Part shown: one piece after another, positions 34,248 to 46,077 of the stretch
Layout: each line of letters opens with the position of its first letter
Position numbering within the stretch: the stretch's first letter is position 1
Source of the DNA: Calendula officinalis
Lineage: Eukaryota; Streptophyta; Magnoliopsida; Asterales; Asteraceae
NCBI GenBank assembly: GCA_963853835.1
Contig: OY970824.1
Location: 74,286,372-74,350,371 of the forward strand
Direction: 5' to 3'
DNA length: 64,000 nt
Position numbers and translations under genes: made by a program
Notes under the pieces: generated by a model
What the model saw: only the letters and a program-made list of their open reading frames with translations
What the model was told of the DNA's origin: nothing
Database searches by the model: none

Positions 34248-37200
34248 CTAACAAATACCGTTAGTTTTCTTCTTATCAACCACAAACTTCCTCCAAGCAT
34301 CAGTCATCTTCCTTATTTCCTCTTGATCAGCTTTATGTTCTACCCCATTTTCTTCAGACACAGCAATCTTAGCACTGATCCTAGCTGGCAATGTATCAAG
34401 TTCATGAAGCACCTTCACAATATCGGTCACAAGTCGTTCAGCCAATGTTCTTGAAAAATCTTCTCTAATTACAACTCTAAGAACCGTAATGTGTTGGGCA
34501 TCGGGTGGCATTGTGTAAGCAGGCACAATCCACCCGAACCGCCTTAACATGTCTGAGATTTCAAATTCGGTGTGTTGACTATGGTCTTTTAGTGAAAAAG
34601 CGACTAGTGGGACCCCGTGGTTTTTTGACACGATGTTGAAACGCTCGGTTTTTTCTAGTCCTTCACGGAGAACGTCTGCGTTTTCTTGACAGTTTTCCAT
34701 TATGCTTTTGTATCCCTCGAAGCCCAAGCGAATGAGTTGATAGTACTGAGCAATTATTTGACTAGAACCTTTAGAGAAATTGAGGGTGAAAGTTGGTTGA
34801 TCAGCGCCAAGATAGTTAATGTGAAAAATGAGCTCATCGGGCAAATCCTCTTTGCTCCTCCAAATCACCCACCCGATTCCGGCATACACGAGACCGTATT
34901 TGTGACCACTAACGTTAATACTTTTAACCAACGGCAAACGGAAATCCCATTCCAGTTCCGGGTAAATGAACGGTGCAATAAAACCACCACTCGCAGCATC
35001 CACGTGAATAGGAGTATCCCATCTACATTCCATTCCCACAAAAAAGATGAGACTATTTTTATTTTATTATTTTTTTTAACGTCAAATACTAATCTACTCC
35101 TAAATACCAGACATGTCTTTTGGTAGGTAAGACTATTAATACGACACTTAGAAAACGAATGTTAAAAAAATGAGAATTTTGAGTTTACCCGGTCTTTGCA
35201 TTCTTCTCGACTAAGAGATCGTTCAAACGCTTAACATCTTCAAATTCACCATTAAGGGTAGAACCCAAAATAGCAGCCACACATATTGTGTTTTCATCAA
35301 CCATCGCAACGGCTTTCTCGGGATCCATCACATAGTAACCTTCACTCAACTTTACTTCTTTCAACTCCACTTCGAAATACCTCGCGAATTTCTCCCAGCA
35401 TACCTTAATTGACATAATTAATAACAAAAGTTATAAAAATGATTTTTTTTTTTATATATGTCATAAACTTATAAAAAATGATTGATTACTTGAACGTTTG
35501 CACCGGTGACAATGTTGGGTTTATCACAAGGTTTTCCAAGAGCTCTCATTTTCTTTTGCCATTTTCTTTTGAAAGCGAGTCCAGCCAACATGATTGCCTC
35601 TGATGAACCCACGGTTCCAACCCCAACCGCGGTCTCGATCTCCCCCAGTGGTGCGTTAAACAGATGTGCTATCATGTTCACACAACGGTTCTACATTTGT
35701 AAAAAAAACAAATATTTCTCTCATTAACAATTATACTAACATACTACCCATTAATATCACAATTAGTATATCATCCAAAAATTTAACCAGGATTAATAAG
35801 ATAATTACTAAGAAAGTTAAGTAACAATCATACATTAAAAATTTGACTAATGACACACATACATTAAAAATTTGACTAATGACACACATACATAAAAATT
35901 AGACCCAAACCAAACTACCTAAATTGTGTTCATATTAAGGATGGAATATAGAACCGAAATTCTGAATCCATGTCCGTACTGAACCGGAACCGGTTGTAAC
36001 AGGATTACTAATAATCAGTTCGGGTATCAGGTCTTTCGGGTCTAGGTACATCGTGTTTAGAACAAATCGATTATAAGATCCAAAACCAAAATTTAATTAA
36101 CTATGTATTTGAAAAAAAAACTGGTACAATATTATTGGTAGTGTAGGTTCATGTTTAATACACAATTTGCTGATTGTAAATCATTCAAATATTACATGCA
36201 TGAACTAACACATATGATAAACACCCGAAACCGAAACCCATCTGAAAACCCAGAACTGGAGTATTTTAAATTGGATTAGTTATTAGTGTTACTATATTTG
36301 TTTTGTAACAAGGAGATAATGTCATGCGCGTTGCAGTAGATTTTTAAGCATAAATTTTTATATAGAATGGAATTCTTATCTAAATCGGCTTTGCTTAAAA
36401 CCTCCATGTTATTATAAATATTGATGCGGTAAAAGTAAAGTTTATACTTCTTCCGTTTCAAAATAATTGATAAACTTTCCCTTTTAATGTGTTTCAAAAT
36501 AAGTGTATGAAAATTTATCTTATTTGGTAAAAGGTAATGGACCTCACACCCACTAACTATATCATTTAATATAGTTAAATTACTCACTTACTCTTACTTT
36601 TATTTTTAAAGATCATTAATCACATTTTAATCAAAATGTGTAAGACACATATCCTACTAACTATTAAATTTAATATAACCTAACATTCATTATAGTTTTT
36701 TACTTCAAAAAGCATAAAACTAACAACGTGTCACTTATTTTGATACAGAGAAAGTATATAAATTCAATTGTTAATGACTTAGTTCATTCTATAATATTTT
36801 AAAGTGTAGGGTCATATTAGTCATTATCAAAAACTTATTTATATGGAAAAAATTGAGGGAGGGGTAACTGGCAGGCAATAAGGAAACAAAAAACAGTTGG
36901 GGACAGGACTTGATCACGGGTATGCCGTATGCATGATGGAAACGCCTTTAAATCAAGCAACCTTGCCAATCCAAACAGCACAATTTAGATAACTATTTCA
37001 AGCATAAAATATAACTTTTTAATCATTTCTTTAATGTATTATAGGGGAATTGCAATTGTTATATAAATCGGTGAAACTTTTAGGATTTAAAAAGACATAA
37101 AATGATTATTCTTTATAGGATTAATTGCCATTGACGAATGAGTTGATTTATTAAATGTGACGACTCACATAAGAGAATATATTTTATTAAACTATATATT

Positions 37201-40200
37201 AGTTGGGTAATCTAATATTATTAATCCATTAATACTAGTTGGACTTTTAACATAATATACTAACGCAAATAGGTTTGTAAAGCAACCATGGGCTTTTCTT
37301 TGTTGCAATTTAGCAGTCTAACATTATTACAAAGTTGGCAAAAAGACTGTTGTGGATCGTAAATCAATGATTGAATTAATGATTAAGGTGAGAGTTAGGA
37401 AGATTGAGACGGTGAGATCTAGAGAGAAACTTCAAGAACACTTTGCATTAGGATAGAACAATTATAATTATGGCAAAGCTTTATAGTAATTAGCTTAGAC
37501 CTAGGTATTTATACTAAGGCTTAATTTCATATAATTACACATTAGTCCCTAGACTATTAGTTACAACAAATATGACCCAACAACTATTAATTACAACAAT
37601 TAATCACTATACTATGTGATAATAGTTTAGAAACTCTTTTCAAATTCATATCAAAAAAGCAATATATGAAGCGAAAAAAATTAAAGTTGGGCTGCTTAAA
37701 CACAAGTTTATCAACAAATTTATAAAAAAACATTTTCTTCATATTTTATTCTTATATTAGTAGTTTTTCAAGTTTTCCTAATTTATATATACATTTATAA
37801 AATGATCATTATAAAAATGAGGCAGGAACTCAGGAATCATTCAATATTCAAAGGTCCTCAACAAGACTAAATAAATAGAAAGATAAAAAAGATATCAGGA
37901 ATAAAATCCCAAAAGCCGTGGTTTCTAGAAGAGTAAGCTTAAACAAAACCACATATTAGCCTAATAATCGATACAATCATACAAATATTAATATAATAGT
38001 ACATGCTATTAATTAGTTAGTTTCCGATGAAATTGACTTTTTTTCTAGAACTTACAAGTTCATAACATATAATAGTAGGTTAAAAATTAACCATTTATGT
38101 TAATTATTAGTAGACTGATTATAATTAAATTAGGTGCCATATGAGTGCCTTAATATAAAAATAGATTAAAAATGTGGTTTTCGTTAATTGATGGCGATAA
38201 AACGATGTAGATGTGAAATATATCATATAATAATGTATGACTAGCGCAATTAAATTAAATATTACTCCATCCGTCCCTTAATAAAGTTCTCATTTCTATC
38301 AAAATATTTGTCCCAAAATAAAGTTCCCATTTCTCAAATTAGAGGGACCCACTTAATAAAATAATATTATTACCATGTACTTCACCACTAACTATCTTTT
38401 AAAAACACTTTCTCTCTCCAAATAATCTTATATTTTAATCAAATTTATTACCAAGACCCTCACCACTAACTAACTCCTAAAAACACGTGCCCAATTGAAA
38501 TGAGAACTTTATTAAGGGACGGAGGGAGTAATAAATATACAATTAAAAAGAAATATGAATTGAAGTCATAATTAATTTGAAATAAATTTCCAGATAATAA
38601 TCAATGTCTCAATTTGATAGTAACATGTGCAAAGTTATAGATTTTAGTAATATATTACTAAATTAAATATTAAATTAGAAAAAAGTAAAGTGAAAATGAA
38701 AATAAATAATTAAAATTAAATAAAAATAGAGAAAACACAAATATGAACAGAATAAGATGGATAAGTAAATTAAGTAACCTATATTAAAAAAGTTCAATTA
38801 TCTTTAAGGTTCTATTACTAATTATACAAATTGGTATAAGTAGATATCCTTTGCAAGACATCTGTAAAGTTAGAAACCTAATAAAAGTAATAAAGGTAGG
38901 TCATAAGTGATATGATGAAGATTTGATCGGTGAGAACTAGAAACCACTAATATTGTTTAACTTTTTCAAAAAGAAAATCGAGAATTCATTTTTTTAATCA
39001 AATTTCTTTATTATTTATTAACATATTATTAATATAGGGGTTTGTTAATAAAAGTTTAAGAGTTGTCTTTAAATGTATGAAAAATTATACATTAATTTAT
39101 ATAGAGGTAATTTCTAAAATTTAAAAGTTATTTATTGATGTACAAGTTTCTAATACATATACTTACTTCGATTTAAAATAAGTGATATACTTAATCTCAC
39201 ATCATCTACTAATTTTATATTTATCTTAGTTAAATAAATAAACACATAAGTAAATATAAATAATATTGAATAAATATCATTTCTTTACCAATAAATATGT
39301 AAGGACCCATTGCTTAAAAAAAAAATATTCCTTCTTTATATACACCATTAAATACTTGACAAAAAATTTAATGTGTACACATATACATAATAAACTTATA
39401 ATATTAAAGATTAAATATCTATCTTTTAAAGAAAATGGTTTTATAATGTATTAGAACGAGTATAATTCTCCCGCGCGTTGAAGCGGATTTTGAATATTTT
39501 GGCATGTAGGGGCTTAAGTATAAACGTTTGAGGCTGGGTCAAACTTGGAATGTATGGCTGACGCAGCAATTTAGTTGACATGGTAAAGCCACTTGGGCAA
39601 TTACACATTTAGCTTAAATTTCACAAAACTCATATATATTATGATTTTTTGTTTCCTTACTAAGTGGGCTAAAAGAGAATTTCTGAAAATCCGTTCCGTT
39701 CTTTTCCAACATATTAATGAACAGTAGTATAACGGGATTATACTATCACTATTGTATATAAGGAGAATGCATCCAATTAGTGCGTTATTTTTTAAAGGTG
39801 TATCTAATAACATAAATAAATTCTAATTTTAATATGACTTTATATTCAAATGAAATTATATATTTATTAATTGTACTCTAATAACATTAGAGTGAATCTA
39901 ATTAATGTGGTATTTTTTAAATGTTTATTGAATAACATAAATAACTTCTAATATTTTTAGTATGACTTTATGTTCAAATGAAATTATATGTTTATTAATT
40001 ATACTCTAATGTATATATCAAATGCATTTATTAGAAAATGCATAAATTAAAAAAAGCTACATTTAACATCGGACAAATGTATTCTTTATGCAAATCATGA
40101 CCTAACCAATTGGTTTAGATCAACTGGCCACTAATAGTTGCCTTAGAGAGTTTGCATTCAAAAAGGTATTGGGTTAAAGATTTGCTAAGAGTATTCATTA

Positions 40201-42290
40201 GGAGATTAAAAAAGATGTGAGGTTTATTCACCTAAAAAGGAGATATGTTCGAAAAATACATACTACACGCTTGGATATCACTGCATATGTCGAATCACAA
40301 ACTTACTAACTTATCATTAAAAAAAATGCAAATCATGACCTCTTCTTAAATCGTATGTGAAACGTTAGATCCAATGATCCCTTGACCCACGCTACTTTCA
40401 CATATTGTCGGTGAGAAAGTGATCTTGAAATACACAACTATTTGTCCACTTGGGTTCTTTTTATTGTAAAAGAGGAAAAGATATAATTTCATAAATATTC
40501 TGAATCACAATAATTAAATACTGAGTAAGTATTCGGGAAAATATCTTGCAAGTTGGTTCCATGGCTTCAATCTTTAATAAACAATAACTCGATCAGATGT
40601 CTTCTCAAAATAGTATCATTGTGATGGACTGATGGTTACTTAAATTACAAGGATGATATTATACCAAATTTATGTAATGGTCATTTACTTAAAGTAGTTA
40701 AATTGATAGTTTTTTTATTAAATCTTGTGCACCTATTGTTCTTTATTGTAACATCCGTTAATTTTATAAAAAAAATTACACTAATAGTCCTTTAAAGTTA
40801 CATTGATAGTCTTTTTTTGTTAAAATAATTAGTGATATTAAACTAAAGGACTATAGATGTAACTTTTTTTTTAAATGACTACTAATGTATTGATAATACA
40901 TAAAATTTTGGGATAAACCTCATGTATTATCCTTGCAATTAAAACAACTACCTTTCTAATTTCATCTAAATCTGGGCAGAACTATAAAATTACATATATG
41001 TTTAAAAACATTTAATCTGGGCAGAACTTTAAAGTTTTTATTGAACACGCATAAAAATTTTCTTTTTTATTTATTTCTTGGAATAGCAAATAAAGAAACA
41101 AAAAGAAGAATAAAAGGACGGTTTCTATTGGTCCAAAAATGACAACGAAAGATTCTTCAACTCTAGATAACGTAAGATTGTAACATGTGGAGTGAAAAGA
41201 AACACACAAATCAGCACATAAGTTTTATATTACAGTATTTCTATTGATTGCGTTTTACAATATACTCTCAAGAGGATGGGCTGGGCAAGCTGGGCAACCG
41301 CCCAGGGCCCCCAAATGTCAAAGGCCCCCTTTATTTTAGTAGTTTTCTATATATTTAGCCCAAAAAAAAATCATACCTTACTAGAAAGGCTAAAACTTAA
41401 CACAAAATAAAAGTTGATTGATATTAGGGAAGGGTCCCATTTTATATTTTAAAAATGCAAGTTTATTTAGAGTTTTATTTAGTTGTTATTTTTATGTATT
41501 ATGATTCGGAGCATGATTTGAAGCATATTAAGGGCCCCATTTTATATTTTGTCCCGGGCTCCAAATCGACTTAAGACGACCCTGATAACCAATATGTTAA
41601 AAGTACAGTGTTTAATATATAGTCGAAATTGCAGCGCACACAAAGCCATCCACCAACTAATTAATCTCATACTTCTATCGGTTTCGAAATAAATGATACA
41701 CTTATAAGTACATGATTTTTGAGTCAAAATAAGGTAATAAAGATTAATAAAATTAATTTAGATAGTTAGTAGATGATGATTCTCACATAATTTAATTAAA
41801 GTGTGTTTAATGATATTTAAAAGTAATAATAAAGATAAATGTGTCATTCTACTTTATTAAATGAGATAGTTAGTGAGTGCTTTATCAGTTAAAAATACCT
41901 GGAGCTCAGTCGTGACAGGATATTCATCCATATCGACATAATTCTTATTAATGGAAGCCATAATTAGCTTATCGCATTCAGGCTCCATCCACGTCGTCAC
42001 GAACGATGCCAGATTCAACCTCGGATTTCCGTCCAACATGAGCTCATCGTTAATTATCTGATACGCAGCCTCTTTAGGGATCGAACTTTCTGGCATCTTA
42101 AACCTGAAATCACCAAAATCAATCGCTATCAAATTTCACGTCAAAATTAAAGTTGGTTAGAGTTAATTTTTCAGATCTGGTAATTCGATCGGATATTGCA
42201 CCTCGGGAGAGAAGTGCGAACGTATCGAGAAGCAAAAGTTGAATGTAGAGAGACATCGGAGTCCGATTGAACAGTCCTTGAGAGCACCAT
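34248..42290 (-). CDS. GAD: Glutamate decarboxylase (GAD), calmodulin-binding plant type
   Basis: Five exons join in phase: 42290-42202, 42103-41899, 35690-35490, 35403-35189 and 35022-34248. They encode 494 residues, the family's usual size. GAD is a cytosolic PLP enzyme that converts glutamate to GABA and CO2. Visible motifs are MVLSRTVQSDSDVSLHSTFA at the N-terminus, AVGVGTVGSSEA, HVDAASGGFIAPF and SINVSGHK with the PLP lysine at about residue 278. The C-terminal tail has Trp480 and WRKFVVDKKKTNGIC, the Trp/Lys-rich calmodulin-binding type, so Ca2+/calmodulin activation is expected. Introns 1, 3 and 4 are 98, 86 and 166 bp. Intron 2 is 6.2 kb and holds several transposons, yet its splice sites (CAG|GTATTT and TGTAG|AACC) are intact. 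There are no coding defects. Confidence 0.95.
35835..35895. repeat. 29-30-bp tandem duplication in GAD intron 2
   Basis: The phrase ATTAAAAATTTGACTAATGA followed by CACACATAC occurs twice in a row, with a shorter third start just after. Confidence 0.85.
36447..36754. mobile_element. Stowaway-like MITE in GAD intron 2
   Basis: A 308-bp element with TA at 36445 and 36755. The left end is CTTCTTCCGTTTCAAAATAA and the right end TTATTTTGATACAGAGAAAG, the same subgroup as 2014-2326. Confidence 0.8.
38265..38528. mobile_element. Stowaway MITE in GAD intron 2
   Basis: A 264-bp element with TA flanks. The left end is CTCCATCCGTCCCTTAATAA and the right end GGGACGGAGGGAG. Confidence 0.95.
39764..40012. 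repeat. Direct duplication of about 120 bp in GAD intron 2
   Basis: Two adjacent copies starting GAGAATGCATCCAATTAGTG (39764) and GAGTGAATCTAATTAATGTG (near 39890). Both continue through ATTTTTTAAA, TAACATAAATAA and TTCAAATGAAATTATAT to CTCTAAT, with scattered differences. Confidence 0.8.
40104..40325 (+). mobile_element. SINE with 16-bp target duplication in GAD intron 2
   Basis: A body of 222 bp ends in a short A-run and is flanked by perfect ATGCAAATCATGACCT (40088-40103 and 40326-40341). The head (TTGGTTTAGATCAACTGG) looks like a tRNA-type box A. The family differs from the SINE at 26236. It lies on the strand opposite to GAD transcription. Confidence 0.88.
41270..41585. mobile_element. 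Probable hAT-like fragment in GAD intron 2
   Basis: Contains GGGCAACCGCCCAGGGCCCC at the left, AGGGCCCCATTTTATATTTT at the right and a right end CGACCCTG that looks like a CAGGGTCG terminus. The left border is not resolved. Confidence 0.35.
41672..41880. mobile_element. Truncated Stowaway-like MITE beside GAD exon 2
   Basis: The left end (CTTCTATCGGTTTCGAAATA after TA) and the body through GATAGTTAGTGAG match the 2014-2326 subgroup. The right third is missing. It stops about 18 bp from the splice donor of exon 2, so a deletion trimmed it up to the minimal intron border. Confidence 0.7.
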
Positions 42291-42393
42291 GCTTAGTGTG
42301 TCACTATGTGTTTTCTGTGCGTGTTTTTGTGTGTGTGTGATAGAGGGGGAGCAGCTGGATCATGTGGGAAAGAGGAGATTGCGGGTCGACCAA

Positions 42394-42400
42394 TTATATA
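42394..42400 (-). promoter_or_regulatory. Candidate TATA box of GAD
   Basis: The minus strand reads TATATAA about 104 bp upstream of the ATG at 42290. The leader between them contains an ACACACAC run, which suits a plant 5' UTR. Confidence 0.5.
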
Positions 42401-42751
42401 GCAGAAGGATACGCGGAGAAGACAGAGAGACGTTGTTACGGACCAAAGTTAAAAATAAAGGGGCTTTTTTGGAACATTTTAATATTATAAGGACTGTAGT
42501 GTAATAGATTGGTAACGGACTATTGATCGACTTTGGGAATATCTTCATTCCATTATTCCAATCCTTATGTATAATGATTTTGATGTTTGATTTTCATAGA
42601 TACAACTTTAATATATAAAATTTCAAATTAAAATCATAGTAGGCGAAATAACAATTGATTATGACATGTTAAATTGTATTTTGAAATTTATAGATAAAAG
42701 TTAAGAGTAAATTATTTGTTTAGATTATTTATCAAGAGTATGTATTTATAC

Positions 42752-43418
42752 TAGGGGTGTTCGTTTGGACGGTTTGGTTTTATCCGAACTAAATAGGTGA
42801 AACCAAATAAAGTCCGGTTTTCAAAAGTTCAAACCAAACCCTCCAAACTAATTTGAAAACCAAACCGATCCGAACCAAATAAGAATTTGGTTGGTTTGGT
42901 TTTATCCATTTGGTTTTTCCTTAAAATTTTCAAAATACTACAAAAGTATATAACATAAATAATATTAAGTTCGATATGTAAAATTTAAAATGATAAACTA
43001 CTTTGTACATAAAAACAAGTCTAATTCATAGCTTGTGACATTTACAATCATATATGCAAAAATCTTGACATCAACTTTATCAAAAACTCCAAAAAGATTG
43101 ATACATCGTCAACTGATACAATATAAAATGGAACAAGTGTTAGTATATAAATCAATTTACTATAAGAGATGTGAAGAAAATGAGTATCATAATTGATTAC
43201 AATAGAAATCAACAAGTGTTAGTATATAAATCAATTTACTATTCGGTTTTTTTGAACAATCCAGTTTTCACAATGGAAACCAAACCCAATCCGAAATCCA
43301 AACTATTAATTTGGTTCAAGTCTAAACCGATCCAAAAAACCAAATAACCAATCCAAATAGTCCGATCCAAAATGTCCAATTGGACAATCTGGTTATATCC
43401 GAATAGTGAACACCCCTA
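42752..43418. mobile_element. Non-autonomous hAT element
   Basis: A 667-bp element flanked by ATTTATAC and ATTTATAT (7 of 8 match). The ends are TAGGGGTGTTCGTTTGGAC and GTGAACACCCCTA. The interior ends carry GGTTTGGTTTTATCC / CCAAACC repeats. Confidence 0.88.
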
Positions 43419-44873
43419 ATTTATATACTTACAACATTATTCATCACACACTTTTGTCGGATTTCATTCCAGAAAGAGTCTCTATACTTATTAGTAGATG
43501 TTTAATTGTCTACATTTTATACTTCTTATACCCCACATTTGACGAGATTATGTATCATTCTTGTATTTTTTTTGTTTAAAATCATGTCTTAAAGGATTTG
43601 AGATAAGAAACATTTAATGAAATAATTATAACATTTATCATTCATATAGGATAATGAACCAGTACATTATATAGGCAATGTTTTAAAAATATGGTTGAAC
43701 CGGACGGTCGAACCGGAAAACGGGAAGATAGCCGGTTAGATTGAAGATTGTTGTTTGGTTGGAACCAGTCTGTTGGATATAATAATCTAGTTGAACAGAC
43801 TGGTCGAACATAATAAACATGTTTTTCTATAATAATAAGATAACTATAAAAGTATTAGGTATGATGTTGGTGTTAAAGTTATATTAGATGGTTTTTGGTT
43901 TTTTAACATGGGTTTAAGTACACCCATGTTAAAGAAGGGTGGTATTAAAAAGCAAATGGTTGTTAAAAGATTGTTAAACATATACTAGAGACATTCAATA
44001 TAATAAATAAATTTATAGGACTGATGTTATAATAATAAATAATATACACAGGCGTGTAATTTGATCTAATACATGTATTGTAATATCTTACAATCTTAAT
44101 ATGGAAATAAAATACGCAATAAATATTTTATTAAATACATGATCATGCCAACCCACCAACTCAAGATATACGTTTGGTGTCAAATTAATTAATTAACTAG
44201 CAATCAGATGACGAGAATGAAAACGATAACTACATCTACATGTACATGAACAAAAAAAATTAAATAATTGTTTTGAGATGAAATAATAAAACCTTTTATA
44301 ATTGAATAGAAGATGATAATAATGAAAATGCTTTACTAAATTAGTAAATCACATTCTGAGAAATGTTATAATTATTTTAGTTTATGAGCTATATCTATGA
44401 GACATCTTGAATCATCAAATTATTACAAAACCTAAGAGCTTATTAAAATGTTAATAAAAGCCACTAGCATATTTGGACGGCCTATTTGTGGACGTAAATG
44501 GAAATAGAATTTTATTTTTAAAACTTTATTCCTCAACTAGGTACGTAGCTAGCTGTCCTGGTGTGTAAGAATTACAAGTAGAAAGTTATAAATTCATGCA
44601 TAAAACCGATAGATTCGAGTTGAATAGATGTACTAATGTTTTCAGTTTTTTTTAAGCCGAGTTCTGTCTCAATTTGCGAGCCGACTAATCAGAGGGTGAT
44701 CATGTGCTTTGCGGGTAGCCTGAACTCACACAAGTGAACATCCGTAGCCATAAAAGGTTTTTATTGCTCATAAGGATTAAATACGAGAATTCTGAAAATT
44801 TCATTACTTTGGAGATTAGATTATGTTTTAGTTCTTTTCTTATGAATTTCTATCAAGCACAACCCCCAAACCA

Positions 44874-44904
<31 letters not shown>

Positions 44905-45832
44905 AAAAAAAATTAAACGAGTAGTTAATCTTTAATGAGAACGAGTAGTTCATTTATAATGAGAACCTTATACAAAAACCCTTGTGCAAGTCAAAGTGTG
45001 TATACCTCGTGAATGGATTAAGCATCTAGAGGTATAATGATCGTTTTTCCATTATATGCTACTATGCTAGGTAGTTAATTATAATGAATTTTATATAATA
45101 CTTTACTTTTATTCAAAATCCCCCGCCTGCTATCTGTCACTTCCTCCTTCGCCAAACTGAACCAAGAAACCCTATGACTCCATAGTCCGTACCAATGGTA
45201 TCTCCAAACTGAATCTCATGGAGCACATGGTAGCACATGCCCGGTGCCCCTATTCAAAATTTTTTCCGATCACTATACTTCGTCGCGATTTAAATGTTGT
45301 TCGGCTACATCTTTTTTTTCTAATGACTATTGTACAAAAGAATTATAATTGAAATTATGGCAAACGTAGTATGTCCATAGTCAACAAACGTGTAGTTTAT
45401 TCAGTAACGCTTGCTTCCAGAAATTCGTCATAATTTATGTTGATTTTTATATCAACGCTCGGTTTGGGCGATGTTAATTTGACCATTCGTCTTTTTTGTG
45501 AAAAACCAAAGTGTGTTCTTGGGTATGTTAATTTAGGTGCATTGTGGAGGATTTCAAAATAAAACGGTAAGTATATCAAATGTGTTAGGTATTAAAAATG
45601 AGTGAACTACATGGGTCTTTTAACATTTGGACATGTATTAAATGAGTTTTTAAATAAAAAGTTAAGATTGAGTTTATTAATATTTGTGTCTCTTAACCTT
45701 AATAAATATGATAATTAATTACAACATGTCACATATCATGTTTTGAAAAATGTAAAATGTTATTGTAAAAGGTAGAGGGTTATGTTAGTGGTCAAGTATA
45801 GAAGGGGTTGGTAATGAACCAATTAACTAATC
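43419..45832. other. Long AT-rich intergenic stretch
   Basis: No gene. Near 43690-43810 there is a decayed repeat with GAACCGGACGGTCGAACCGG. The poly-C tract at 44874 and a GC-richer patch at 45120-45250 without a useful frame are the only other landmarks. Confidence 0.5.
44874..44899. repeat. Poly-C tract followed by poly-A
   Basis: Twenty-six C in a row followed by one T and twelve A. Such runs are rare in an AT-rich genome, and the length may be uncertain. Confidence 0.9.
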
Positions 45833-46010
45833 TAGCTCAGTGGTGGATCGTTGGAGCAGTGGCGAGACGTGTTAGGTTCGATTCCTGGGGTTGGCGTTTT
45901 AATATTTTGGGTTAAGAAAAGATTAAGACATTGCCAAAAATGGCAAGGGGAGATTAAGACATTCCGTAAGTATGAATGTCCTAAATGCTTTATAAGGTAT
46001 CCTGAGCTCC
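45833..46010 (-). mobile_element. Helitron 5'-end remnant with a tRNA-like segment
   Basis: The plus strand has tRNA-like boxes (TAGCTCAGTGGTGGATCG; GTTAGGTTCGATTCC) at 45833-45893, then CCTAAATGCTTTATAAG at 45981-45997. The same order and spacing occurs at the 5' end of the Helitron at 51882-54870. The terminal bases are not conserved, so this is a truncated copy. Confidence 0.5.
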
Positions 46011-46077
46011 GTCAGGGCGTCCCTCACCGACATCACCTGGTCAGCGGGATCGTCACAACTCACAAGGGATGCATCTC

